Source: a virus
DNA: 42,037 nt
Strand: one strand, 5' to 3'
Virus record (IMG/VR): IMGVR_UViG_3300020467_000013
Location: 1 to 42,037 of that record
Shown: positions 1-5,611 of the stretch, in pieces
Numbering within the stretch: position 1 is the stretch's first letter
Layout: every line of letters begins with the position of its first letter
Position numbers and translations under genes: made by a program
Notes under the pieces: model-generated
The model's input: the letters and a program-made list of their open reading frames with translations, nothing else
Databases searched by the model: none
Told to the model about the DNA's origin: nothing

Positions 1-2
1 CG

Positions 3-482
3 TTTGGTGAACTCAAACTTATGGAGGGATCCGCTAAGATTATCTCTCTCATCGCACGAGACGAAAGTCAGCATCTTATCCTTACTCAAAAGATAATCCA
101 CAAGTGGAAGAAGGGTGACGATCCAGAGATGATACAGATCGCCAAAGAGGAGGAGGAAAACGTCAGAGAGATGTTCCTCAAAGCAGTTGATGAAGAAAAA
201 GATTGGGCAAGATACCTTTTCGAAAAAGGATCTATGATTGGACTCAATGACAGACTATTATGTCAGTACATAGAGTGGATTGCTAATCGTAGAATGAAAG
301 CCATAGGACTTAAACCAGAGTTTGATATCTCAGCTAAGAACAATCCGTTACCGTGGACAAATCACTGGCTAAATAGCAAAGGTCAGCAGAATGCACCACA
401 GGAGACCGAGATTGAGTCTTATGTTGTCGGAGGTATCAAACAAAATGTTAATGAAGACACGTTTGCAAACTTTGAGCTCTAA
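3..482 (+). CDS. nrdB: Ribonucleotide reductase class Ia beta subunit, C-terminal part (5' truncated by window)
   Basis: NrdB holds the diiron/tyrosyl radical cofactor that the large subunit uses to reduce ribonucleotides to deoxyribonucleotides. The frame is open from the left edge, so the start and radical tyrosine lie outside. Visible is the helix 'ARDESQH', which matches the family's Glu-x-x-His iron ligands, and a C-terminal tail 'SYVVGG...FANFEL', which resembles the peptide that docks NrdB onto NrdA. NrdA is presumably just upstream. Host nucleotide pools are small, so cyanophages commonly carry this enzyme; the glutaredoxin at 13318 could act as its reductant. Confidence 0.93.
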   Translation, partial: FGELKLMEGSAKIISLIARDESQHLILTQKIIHKWKKGDDPEMIQIAKEEEENVREMFLKAVDEEKDWARYLFEKGSMIGLNDRLLCQYIEWIANRRMKAIGLKPEFDISAKNNPLPWTNHWLNSKGQQNAPQETEIESYVVGGIKQNVNEDTFANFEL

Positions 483-525
483 CTTAACCAACTGGTTTAG
501 GAGCAAAGTTATTGACAAGGAGACC

Positions 526-675
526 ATGGAAGAAGAAACATTCTTACCAAGAGAACAAGGTGATTGGCTCGCTGAGAGACCCTCATCGTGGTATTATGGA
601 CCACTTGAGTTTCCTCCGTGCTTTACGGAGGGATCTCAGACGTACACGTCCGATGGGTTTACCGAACAGAATTAA
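526..675 (+). CDS. Small conserved-looking phage protein, unknown function (49 aa)
   Basis: The frame is open further upstream inside the end of nrdB, but the ATG at 526 has AAGGAG four to nine bases before it and gives a 49-aa acidic protein, MEEETFLPREQGDW..., rich in Trp, Tyr and Pro. No membrane segment or catalytic motif is visible. It follows nrdB after 43 bases and is probably co-transcribed with it. I do not recognise a family. Confidence 0.6.
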   Translation: MEEETFLPREQGDWLAERPSSWYYGPLEFPPCFTEGSQTYTSDGFTEQN

Positions 676-690
676 GAGAATGTAAACTTG

Positions 691-698
691 CATAAATA
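691..698 (+). promoter_or_regulatory. Candidate T4-type late promoter (CATAAATA)
   Basis: CATAAATA fits the NATAAATA late-promoter form of T4-like cyanophages. It lies in the gap after the 49-aa gene and just before the folded leader at 703-782, so it would transcribe that leader and the 53-aa peptide. Inferred from the motif only. Confidence 0.45.
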
Positions 699-702
699 GT
701 TT

Positions 703-720
703 TGTCATGCTATCATGACA
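703..720 (+). other. Perfect 7-bp stem-loop
   Basis: TGTCATG (703-709) pairs with CATGACA (714-720) around the loop CTAT. No U-tract follows, so it does not look like a terminator. It sits at the 5' end of any transcript from the late promoter at 691 and directly before the aptamer-like element, so it may be a 5' protective hairpin or an outer part of the leader fold. Confidence 0.5.
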
Positions 721-782
721 TTACGTTCATCTTGATACAGATCAAGACGCAAGTAAGCCGACACGGAACGGATCGTTCATCA
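721..782 (+). ncRNA. Glutamine riboswitch-like leader (glnA / Downstream-peptide RNA type)
   Basis: The order of elements matches glutamine aptamers of cyanobacteria and cyanophages as I know them. CGTTC (724-728) pairs with GAACG (766-770) as P1. A hairpin CTTGAT/ATCAAG (731-746) forms P2. A conserved-looking strand GACGCAAGTAAGCC (746-759) follows, then GGAACGG. A second CGTTC (774-778) can pair with the same GAACG to make a hairpin ending 7 nt before the ATG at 785. That suggests a two-state switch controlling translation. The Downstream-peptide class is known to precede short ORFs, as here. Class assignment is from memory of the consensus; the switch mechanism is inference. Confidence 0.65.
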
Positions 783-784
783 CT

Positions 785-946
785 ATGTACCCCATCATTC
801 TAGCTACAGCTCTTGCTTGTTCCGATGCACTCTGGTTAGCAGAGGGTGTCAGGACTAATAGGGATTTAACTAACGAACAAAAGGAAGAACTCGTTGAGGT
901 CTTTCTAAAAGGATGTGTGGAAGATAGTGACGCAAATGCCGACTGA
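785..946 (+). CDS. 53-aa peptide downstream of the riboswitch-like leader
   Basis: ATG at 785 to TGA at 944-946. The N-terminus (MYPIILATALACSDALWLAE) is hydrophobic and alanine-rich; the rest is acidic and helical (NEQKEELVEVFLKGCVE). It has two cysteines. There is no clear Shine-Dalgarno, consistent with control by the folded leader 3 nt upstream. Position and size fit the short proteins found behind Downstream-peptide glutamine aptamers in marine cyanobacteria and their phages. The function of these peptides is unknown to me; interference with host nitrogen regulation is only a guess from context. Confidence 0.6.
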   Translation: MYPIILATALACSDALWLAEGVRTNRDLTNEQKEELVEVFLKGCVEDSDANAD

Positions 947-960
947 AGGAACGGGTCTAA
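892..960 (+). other. Second, degenerate glutamine-aptamer-like core
   Basis: GACGCAAATGCCGAC (929-943) followed by GAAGGAACGGGTC (945-957) repeats the conserved strand of the upstream element (GACGCAAGTAAGCCGAC...GGAACGGATC). CGTT at 892-895 could pair with AACG at 950-953 as a short P1, but the P2 helix between them is weak. The copy overlaps the last codons of the 53-aa peptide and lies just before the DUF4278-like gene at 985. It is either a second aptamer constrained by overlapping coding sequence or a decayed duplicate. Confidence 0.45.
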
Positions 961-984
961 TCAACCCTACCTAAGGTAACCAAA

Positions 985-1104
985 ATGGCACAAGTCACAT
1001 ACAGAGGTGTTTCTTACGACACCAACAATCGTCCTAATCAGGATGCAAAACAATCTAATCAGCAACCTCTAGTCTATAGAGGAATCAAGGTTGAGAAGAA
1101 GTAA
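985..1104 (+). CDS. DUF4278-like microprotein (39 aa)
   Basis: MAQVTYRGVSYD... with a second copy of the signature near the C-terminus (LVYRGIKVEKK). The 'YRG' motif with following hydrophobic and Tyr residues is the hallmark of DUF4278, short proteins common in cyanobacteria and their phages with no known function. The protein is basic and polar between the two YRG motifs and has no membrane segment. It is followed at once by a strong terminator. Host origin is likely. Confidence 0.7.
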   Translation: MAQVTYRGVSYDTNNRPNQDAKQSNQQPLVYRGIKVEKK

Positions 1105-1110
1105 GATTAC

Positions 1111-1136
1111 AGGAGGGGTTGACACCCTCCTTTTTT
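1111..1136 (+). terminator. Rho-independent terminator
   Basis: AGGAGGG (1111-1117) pairs with CCCTCCT (1125-1131) and is followed by a T run. It closes the unit carrying the riboswitch-like leader, the 53-aa peptide and the DUF4278-like gene. Its loop and 3' arm contain the TTGACA of the next promoter. Confidence 0.85.
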
Positions 1137-1147
1137 CATGCCATAAT
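1119..1147 (+). promoter_or_regulatory. Sigma70-type promoter overlapping the terminator
   Basis: TTGACA at 1119-1124, 17-bp spacer, CATAAT at 1142-1147. The -35 box lies in the loop of the terminator hairpin. Predicted transcription start is near 1154, giving about 215 nt of leader before talC or a separate small RNA. Confidence 0.6.
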
Positions 1148-1153
1148 AACTTT

Positions 1154-1334
1154 GTGCCTGATCAGCACATTGGGTGTGACTGAATAAACTTACTGGCATA
1201 TAGCTGGTTAAGGTGATGAGACACAGGTGGTGCTGCACCGAAAGGTGAATCGACTTACCAGTCGGGTCTCAGGCAGAGATGTTTTTACTACTGTAGTAAT
1301 GCCCATCTCTTGTTGGTACACAGGAATCCAACCA
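1154..1334 (+). ncRNA. Unidentified structured RNA / talC leader
   Basis: No ORF occupies this stretch. Paired segments visible by eye: GTGC/GCAC (1154-1168); TGAGAC/GTCTCA (1217-1222 with 1266-1271) enclosing a junction; CACC-GAAA-GGTG (1236-1247), a GNRA-capped hairpin that competes with GGTG-CTG-CACC (1229-1239); CGACT-TACC-AGTCG (1251-1264); AGAGATG/CATCTCT (1275-1281 with 1304-1310) with an inner TTACTAC/GTAGTAA; and GTTGG/CCAAC (1312-1316 with 1328-1332). TGGTT (1205-1209) can pair with AACCA (1330-1334) to close the whole domain. I do not recognise the family; a riboswitch, sRNA or processed leader are all possible. Confidence 0.5.
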
Positions 1335-1370
1335 CCCTCCTTACTAAATAATGAAACGACTTAAAGAACG

Positions 1371-2042
1371 ATGAAAATCTTCCTAGACAGTAGCAACGTT
1401 GATGAAATTACTAAAGCAGTTGACACTGGTCTGATTGATGGAGTAACTACAAACCCCTCCCTCATGCTTAAAGCAGGGGAAGATCCAACAGAAGTACTAA
1501 AACAAATTTGTGATTTATTCTCATGGGATGCATCTGTTTCTGCTGAAGTGTCTGGAGACACCTCTGAAGAGATGCTAGACATGGCAGACGAGTATATTAA
1601 TATACATCCAAGCATTACTATCAAGGTTCCATGTAATATAGAAGGACTTAAAGCATGTAAAGACTTAAAGTCTGATGAGATACCAGTTAATGTAACTCTT
1701 ATCTTCTCTGTAGCACAAGCAATACTTGCTGCTAAAGCAGGTGCAAAATATGTGTCACCATTTGTAGGTAGAGTACAGGATAATAATTTTGATGGTGTTA
1801 AACTTGTTGGAGATATTGTAAAGACATTTGAGACACACGAAAGAGACACACAGATACTTGCTGCATCATTACGATCAGTTTATGATGTGTCAAGTTGTTT
1901 CCAAGTTGGAGCAGACATAGTTACTATGCCACCTAAATTATTCTGGGGCATGTACAACCATATCCTAACGGAGAAAGGTTTACAGATCTTTAATGCAGAT
2001 TGGGCGAAAGTCAAAGAGATCATTAAAGAACGTGAAGTTTAA
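1371..2042 (+). CDS. talC: Transaldolase, fructose-6-phosphate aldolase-like (TalC)
   Basis: TalC moves a three-carbon dihydroxyacetone unit between sugar phosphates in the non-oxidative pentose phosphate pathway. At 223 aa it is the short TalC/FSA type, not the longer host TalB type. Motifs: N-terminal 'KIFLDSSN' with the conserved Asp6, 'GVTTNPSL' at residues 24-31, and the Schiff-base Lys85 in 'TIKVP', the same number as in E. coli FSA. Cyanophage talC is known to work with phage CP12 (here at 30662) to shift carbon from the Calvin cycle to NADPH and ribose production. ACTAAATA (1343-1350) upstream could be a weak late promoter, and a long folded leader lies before it. Confidence 0.95.
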   Translation: MKIFLDSSNVDEITKAVDTGLIDGVTTNPSLMLKAGEDPTEVLKQICDLFSWDASVSAEVSGDTSEEMLDMADEYINIHPSITIKVPCNIEGLKACKDLKSDEIPVNVTLIFSVAQAILAAKAGAKYVSPFVGRVQDNNFDGVKLVGDIVKTFETHERDTQILAASLRSVYDVSSCFQVGADIVTMPPKLFWGMYNHILTEKGLQIFNADWAKVKEIIKEREV

Positions 2043-2259
2043 AGTACAAGTTCGAACACACATCCATGGGCAAGGAGACTTTGGTAACGAGGTCACCCAT
2101 GGTTTAACTTTCCATGAGGAGGTAGTGTGTGATACCAGAGAAGAGGTAGAAGAAATTATCTATCAAAGACATGGTAGAGAACATATAGAAATCTCCTCTA
2201 TCAAAGAGGATCCAATCCAAAACAATTACAATATAGGTAAGACAGGGCATGAATTATGA
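2032..2259 (+). CDS. Hypothetical protein (75 aa)
   Basis: The frame runs back into talC. The GTG at 2032 (MKFKVQVRTHIHGQG...) gives the usual short overlap (11 bp) with the talC stop and a sensible N-terminus, so I chose it. The protein is polar and acidic toward its C-terminus (DTREEVEEI) with several His residues. No family recognised. It probably shares the talC transcript. Confidence 0.6.
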   Translation: MKFKVQVRTHIHGQGDFGNEVTHGLTFHEEVVCDTREEVEEIIYQRHGREHIEISSIKEDPIQNNYNIGKTGHEL

Positions 2260-2422
2260 ACATGTAAAAGAGATCGCTAGTGAACTAAAGACTCTAGCAT
2301 TAAGATTAGATGATGCTCTTAAAGAAAATCCAAGCGTTTATACTCATCCATGGCATGAACACAACAAGAAGGAGAAGCAATTTGGTTACGACAAAATCGA
2401 CAACGATGGCGGTGAGTTCTGA
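2249..2422 (+). CDS. Hypothetical protein (57 aa)
   Basis: MNYEHVKEIASELKTLALRL..., ATG at 2249 and TGA ending at 2422, overlapping the previous gene by 11 bp. The N-terminal half is a probable amphipathic helix; the C-terminal half is charged and ends DNDGGEF. No family recognised. The overlap pattern on both sides and helical periodicity support it as a real gene over the longer alternative frame at 2310. Confidence 0.55.
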   Translation: MNYEHVKEIASELKTLALRLDDALKENPSVYTHPWHEHNKKEKQFGYDKIDNDGGEF

Positions 2423-2513
2423 GACACTACTCAGAATATATCTTGCGGCTAAAAGACCTGTTCTAAAATACAAACCCAAGAGATCTCACTATAATATCAT
2501 GACCTATGGATAA
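2406..2513 (+). CDS. Possible small basic protein (35 aa)
   Basis: ATG at 2406 within a longer open frame gives MAVSSETLLRIYLAAKRP..., a basic protein with a short amphipathic helix. It overlaps the upstream gene by 17 bp and the following oxygenase by 8 bp, matching the packing of the region. It fills an otherwise empty stretch (2423-2505). Weakly supported. Confidence 0.4.
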   Translation: MAVSSETLLRIYLAAKRPVLKYKPKRSHYNIMTYG

Positions 2514-3051
2514 AATTCCTGTACTAGATTGTATAGCGAAGGACCATTATGATTTGCCACCTAAGATTAGACAGAAGATCTTGTCTTTGATAGCAGAGTC
2601 TGGTGATCCTCCTTTAGATGATGGGACATCATACATTTCTCAGTATGATTTTAATTTCTCATTTGATTTTGATAGAGAGTGGGTGGAAGTAATCAAACCA
2701 TATCTCTTTAAAGCATTAACCAAGACCATGGATGAACTAGGGTACTTGGATTTTTCTGTAGATCAAATATGGTATCAACAATATGAAAAAGGATCTAATC
2801 ATGTTTGGCATATTCATGGCAGACATTTTACTGGTGTGTATTATCTGGAGTTTCCTAGTGGATCGGCTCCCACTCAGGTAGTATCTCCTTACACTATGCA
2901 ATCTATGACATTGGATTGTAAGGAAGGAGATCTGATAGTATTCCCATCTCATTGGACACATCGTGGCATGAAGAATACATCAGATCGTAAGACAATTATC
3001 TCTTACAACATCAACATACATAGATGTATACCAGAGGAACTTATATTATGA
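2506..3051 (+). CDS. 2OG-Fe(II) oxygenase, HxH type (1 of 6 in window)
   Basis: A 181-aa double-stranded beta-helix dioxygenase, a class that uses 2-oxoglutarate, O2 and Fe(II) to hydroxylate a substrate. The core reads 'WHIHGRHFTGVYYLEFP' (His102, His104), then 'GDLIVFPSHWTHRG' (His149/His152) and 'DRKTIISYN' with the likely 2OG-binding Arg161. This layout matches the phage family with HxH...SGvyY and G-lvlFPs-H motifs (2OG-FeII_Oxy_5 like). Substrate unknown. The start overlaps the preceding frame; the stop overlaps the next start as ATGA. First of four tandem oxygenases. Confidence 0.8.
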   Translation: MDKIPVLDCIAKDHYDLPPKIRQKILSLIAESGDPPLDDGTSYISQYDFNFSFDFDREWVEVIKPYLFKALTKTMDELGYLDFSVDQIWYQQYEKGSNHVWHIHGRHFTGVYYLEFPSGSAPTQVVSPYTMQSMTLDCKEGDLIVFPSHWTHRGMKNTSDRKTIISYNINIHRCIPEELIL

Positions 3052-3386
3052 GACCACAAAGTGCCAAAGCTAAAGGACGTTTGTTTCAGCAGTGGGTGAG
3101 AGATCAACTGATAGAACATCGTGAGATACATCCAGAGGACATAGAGTCTAGGAGTATGGGTGCAGGTGGTGAAGACTTAATAATGGCAAGAGATGCTAGA
3201 CAAAAGTTCCCCTTTAGTATAGAATGCAAGAACCAAGAGAAACTAAATGTGTATGAAGCATATGCACAGGCAGAAGCAAACTCTGGTGACCATGAGCCTA
3301 TCTTATTCATGAAGAAGAATAGGAAGAAAGCTCTTGCTGTTGTTGACGCTGAATGGTTTATTAAAAATGTTTCTAGTTCCAATTGA
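3048..3386 (+). CDS. PD-(D/E)XK nuclease, small resolvase-like
   Basis: 112 aa from the ATG that overlaps the upstream TGA. The fold signature is clear: an N-terminal helix (KGRLFQQWVRDQL), then Asp43 in 'GGEDL', Glu59-x-Lys61 in 'SIECKN', and a following helix with Gln73. These fit the metal-binding D...ExK active site of small Holliday-junction-resolvase or VRR-like nucleases. It lies between two oxygenase genes and is translationally coupled to both. A role in DNA recombination or host DNA breakdown is possible; specificity cannot be read from the sequence. Confidence 0.7.
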   Translation: MRPQSAKAKGRLFQQWVRDQLIEHREIHPEDIESRSMGAGGEDLIMARDARQKFPFSIECKNQEKLNVYEAYAQAEANSGDHEPILFMKKNRKKALAVVDAEWFIKNVSSSN

Positions 3387-3969
3387 GAGTTTCCATATCC
3401 CTGATTGGGAGAAGTGGAAACCAAGAATTCTAAGTGAGTTAAAGGGTGGCAGTACCCTAGCAACCATATCCTCCAGTGGTAGAACGTCTTTTGACGACAT
3501 GGAGTCAGATTTTTATGATAATAATAAGCGTGGAGTGTTACCAGACTACTATTACGTTGTTAAAGAGGCATTAGAACCCATCCTGGATGAGTTTCAGGAG
3601 GACTATCCGATACCATTGCGTATCATTAATATGTGGTACCAAGCTACTCGAAGTGGAAAGATGCACGGAGTACATAATCATGGTCCTATCGGAGTGTCAG
3701 CAGTAATGTATGTGGACTTCGATCCTACGATACATAAACCTACTACATTCTATTCACCTTTCCCTGATTATATTAATGGTGAGGTACAAGAGTTCACTCC
3801 CGAAGTAAAGGAAGGTGACATAGTATTCTTCCCATCATTTGTACATCACTGTCAAGATCCTAATGAAAGTGATAAGCAAAGGGTTGTTGTTTCTATGAAC
3901 TTTGCAGGTAAAGGACAGGGTATGTTAAGAGAACCAGAACCTTTAACTATAAGTAGAGGACCAGTATGA
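3367..3969 (+). CDS. 2OG-Fe(II) oxygenase, HxH type (2 of 6)
   Basis: 200 aa from the ATG at 3367, which overlaps the nuclease gene by 20 bp; the frame extends further upstream but the protein homology-like part starts here. Key residues: His103 and His105 in 'GVHNHGPIGVSAVMYV', His160/His161 in 'GDIVFFPSFVHHC', and Arg172 in 'QRVVVSMNF'. It resembles the oxygenases at 2506 and 12113 in motif spacing, but not enough to suggest recent duplication. Substrate unknown. A TGA/ATG overlap links it to the next oxygenase. Confidence 0.75.
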   Translation: MFLVPIESFHIPDWEKWKPRILSELKGGSTLATISSSGRTSFDDMESDFYDNNKRGVLPDYYYVVKEALEPILDEFQEDYPIPLRIINMWYQATRSGKMHGVHNHGPIGVSAVMYVDFDPTIHKPTTFYSPFPDYINGEVQEFTPEVKEGDIVFFPSFVHHCQDPNESDKQRVVVSMNFAGKGQGMLREPEPLTISRGPV

Positions 3970-4481
3970 ACTACAGAGATCGTTATGTAACAGTTGACCT
4001 AGAAGACGATGAGTTTAATAGGATCAAGGATACAATAGGTACTCCAGAGTATGAAGAGACAGAGATCGAAGGTGTAAGGACATCAAAGGTATCCTTTATA
4101 GAATCTCAAACACTCAATGATGTTGTGAAATCTTATTGTACAAGAGTAAACGAAGCAGCGAACTGGTTCTTTGATATAGATTTCTTGGAACCATTACAGG
4201 TCACCAAGTATGAGGAAGGTGATAGATATGATTGGCATCAAGATGAGTCAGAGTGGTGTAGAAATAAAAGACCTAATGAAAAGATCCGTAAGATTTCTTT
4301 CACTCTCCTATTAAATGAGGACTTCGAGGGTGGTGAGTTCGTACTTATTAACCAAGAGATACCTCTCAAGGCAGGTACAATGATCTTCTTCCATTCAGAT
4401 GACTATCATCAAGTCAATCCTGTTAAGAAGGGAATCAGAAATTCTTTAGTCGGATGGATACAAGGACCAGCATGGAGATAA
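3966..4481 (+). CDS. 2OG-Fe(II) oxygenase, prolyl-4-hydroxylase/PKHD type (3 of 6)
   Basis: 171 aa. This is the most canonical of the set: 'YDWHQDES' supplies His91 and Asp93, 'GGEF' sits at 122-125, and 'AGTMIFFHSDDYHQVNPVKKGIRNSL' style sequence gives His148 and Arg158, exactly as in PKHD/P4Hc hydroxylases. Such enzymes hydroxylate proline or other residues on proteins, or small molecules. The gene overlaps its neighbours by 4 and 10 bp, so the oxygenases are made from one mRNA. Confidence 0.88.
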   Translation: MNYRDRYVTVDLEDDEFNRIKDTIGTPEYEETEIEGVRTSKVSFIESQTLNDVVKSYCTRVNEAANWFFDIDFLEPLQVTKYEEGDRYDWHQDESEWCRNKRPNEKIRKISFTLLLNEDFEGGEFVLINQEIPLKAGTMIFFHSDDYHQVNPVKKGIRNSLVGWIQGPAWR

Positions 4482-5101
4482 CTAAACTAAATCCAGAACC
4501 TATCTTGTATGATGGTAGGTTGGCACTTCCTCGTGAAGACTTTCTTTATATGGAGGACATGAATGAGGATGTAGTAGATGGTTTGATAGATTTCTATCAC
4601 AATCAAGAGATCTTTAGTACATGGGAGGGTGAAACTATAGGTGACGATGGTGGTGGTAATTATAACCCTGAGATCAAAGACTCAATGGATACAGCAGTGT
4701 TTGTTGGGATACAAGATGAAAGAGTATCTAATTTTGTAGCAGAACTCAATGCTACAGCAAATAGATACATTGATAGATTTCCTCTTGCTGCTAAGACTAC
4801 AATGTGGAAAGTGGAAGAGTTCTTTAACTTACAATACTATAAACCTGGTGGTGGATATCACCTCTGGCATTGCGAACGTCAATCATCTTCACGAGCATCC
4901 ACATACAGACACCTTGTATGGATGACCTACCTCAATGACCTTCCTGATGGTGGCACCGAGTGGTTCCATCAAGATCTTTACGTCCCTGCTAAGAAAGGTA
5001 GGACAGTTATTTGGCCAGCAGATTGGACATACCACCACCGAGGTAGGAAGTCAGAGACTTCAGAGAAAATTATAGCTACTGGATGGTTCCATTTTACATA
5101 A
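4472..5101 (+). CDS. 2OG-Fe(II) oxygenase, HxE type (4 of 6)
   Basis: 209 aa from the ATG at 4472, overlapping the previous gene by 10 bp. Motifs: 'GGGYHLWHCERQ' (His133, Glu135), 'MTYLNDLPDGGTEW' and 'KKGRTVIWPADWTYHHRG' (His188/His189), then 'EKIIATGW'. The facial triad is HxE...H. It is a clear paralogue of the gene at 30906, which has the same 'HCER', 'MTY-ND', 'GGT/E' and 'IWP-DWT' blocks. It ends the oxygenase cluster about 50 bp before the hli promoter. Confidence 0.8.
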   Translation: MEITKLNPEPILYDGRLALPREDFLYMEDMNEDVVDGLIDFYHNQEIFSTWEGETIGDDGGGNYNPEIKDSMDTAVFVGIQDERVSNFVAELNATANRYIDRFPLAAKTTMWKVEEFFNLQYYKPGGGYHLWHCERQSSSRASTYRHLVWMTYLNDLPDGGTEWFHQDLYVPAKKGRTVIWPADWTYHHRGRKSETSEKIIATGWFHFT

Positions 5102-5157
5102 CTGTCACAATGCTGTAGCAAAAACCATGATGGTGTAGGTATCAACACCTATAGGGC

Positions 5158-5187
5158 TTGACACAAACTTTAGGTTTGCTATATAAT
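5158..5187 (+). promoter_or_regulatory. Sigma70-type promoter for the hli operon
   Basis: TTGACA at 5158-5163 and TATAAT at 5182-5187 with an 18-bp spacer. Both boxes are perfect, so host RNA polymerase should read this early in infection. The start would be near 5194, about 20 nt before the first hli gene. Confidence 0.8.
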
Positions 5188-5215
5188 TATGTAACAGTTC
5201 TTTACACAACTTAAC

Positions 5216-5428
5216 ATGACAACTTCTTCACGAGCTCGCTTGGGCATCACTAACGAAGATGGTGGAAGACAAAACATGTTCGGATCAGAACCTCCAATCG
5301 AGGTAATGGAAGGATATGATTACTGGAAGAACGCAGAACTAATCAATGGTCGTCTAGCGATGATTGGATTTGCAGCAGCAGTAATAAACTACGGTCTATT
5401 CGGATGGATCGTACCAGGTATCGTTTAG
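5216..5428 (+). CDS. hli: High-light inducible protein (70 aa)
   Basis: Hli proteins are single-helix relatives of plant light-harvesting proteins; they bind chlorophyll and carotenoid in the thylakoid and protect photosystem II during stress. The hallmark 'ELINGRLAMIGF' (E-x-x-NGR-x-AM) starts the membrane helix, which ends 'GWIVPGIV'. The N-terminal part of about 40 residues is soluble. Cyanophages use Hli with D1 to keep photosynthesis running. It is driven by the promoter at 5158. Confidence 0.95.
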   Translation: MTTSSRARLGITNEDGGRQNMFGSEPPIEVMEGYDYWKNAELINGRLAMIGFAAAVINYGLFGWIVPGIV

Positions 5429-5503
5429 ATACTGAGGTCTCTTACACCCCTGCAAGGCAGGAACTTTCTAACCCTAACAAAATCAAAGAAAAGGAGCAAA
5501 CAA

Positions 5504-5611
5504 ATGACACCAGAAGCAGAAAAGTTTAACGGATGGATGGCAATGATCGGTTTTGTAGCCGCAGTCGGAGCATACGTCACCACAGGACAAATCATTCCAG
5601 GTATATTCTAA
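5504..5611 (+). CDS. hli: High-light inducible protein, short form (35 aa)
   Basis: MTPEAEKFNGWMAMIGFVAA..., ending TTGQIIPGIF. AAGGAG at 5490-5495 is a good ribosome site. It is the minimal Hli: the chlorophyll-binding helix with almost no N-terminal extension. Oddly, the conserved Arg of the E-x-x-NGR motif is replaced by Trp (NGW). Its stop overlaps the next hli start (TAATG). Confidence 0.88.
   Translation: MTPEAEKFNGWMAMIGFVAAVGAYVTTGQIIPGIF

Noticed and set aside
13-482. Complete gene starting at ATG 21
   Set aside because: The frame is open to the left edge and the sequence corresponds to the internal iron-ligand helix of NrdB, so this Met is internal.
1203-1271. Hammerhead ribozyme in the talC leader (GTGATGA ... 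CGAAA)
   Set aside because: The GATGA and CGAAA parts are present but the essential C of CTGATGA is G, and no stem III closing an A-U pair next to a cleavage site is found.
1361-1849. Minus-strand open frame of 162 codons
   Set aside because: Lies fully antisense to talC, is rich in Ser/Thr/Ile/Leu without motifs, and shows no ribosome site. Shadow of the talC codon pattern.
2310-2513. 67-codon frame beginning MMLLKKIQAF
   Set aside because: Its first half overlaps the better supported 57-aa gene (2249-2422) throughout. Only the part from the ATG at 2406 is kept, with low confidence.
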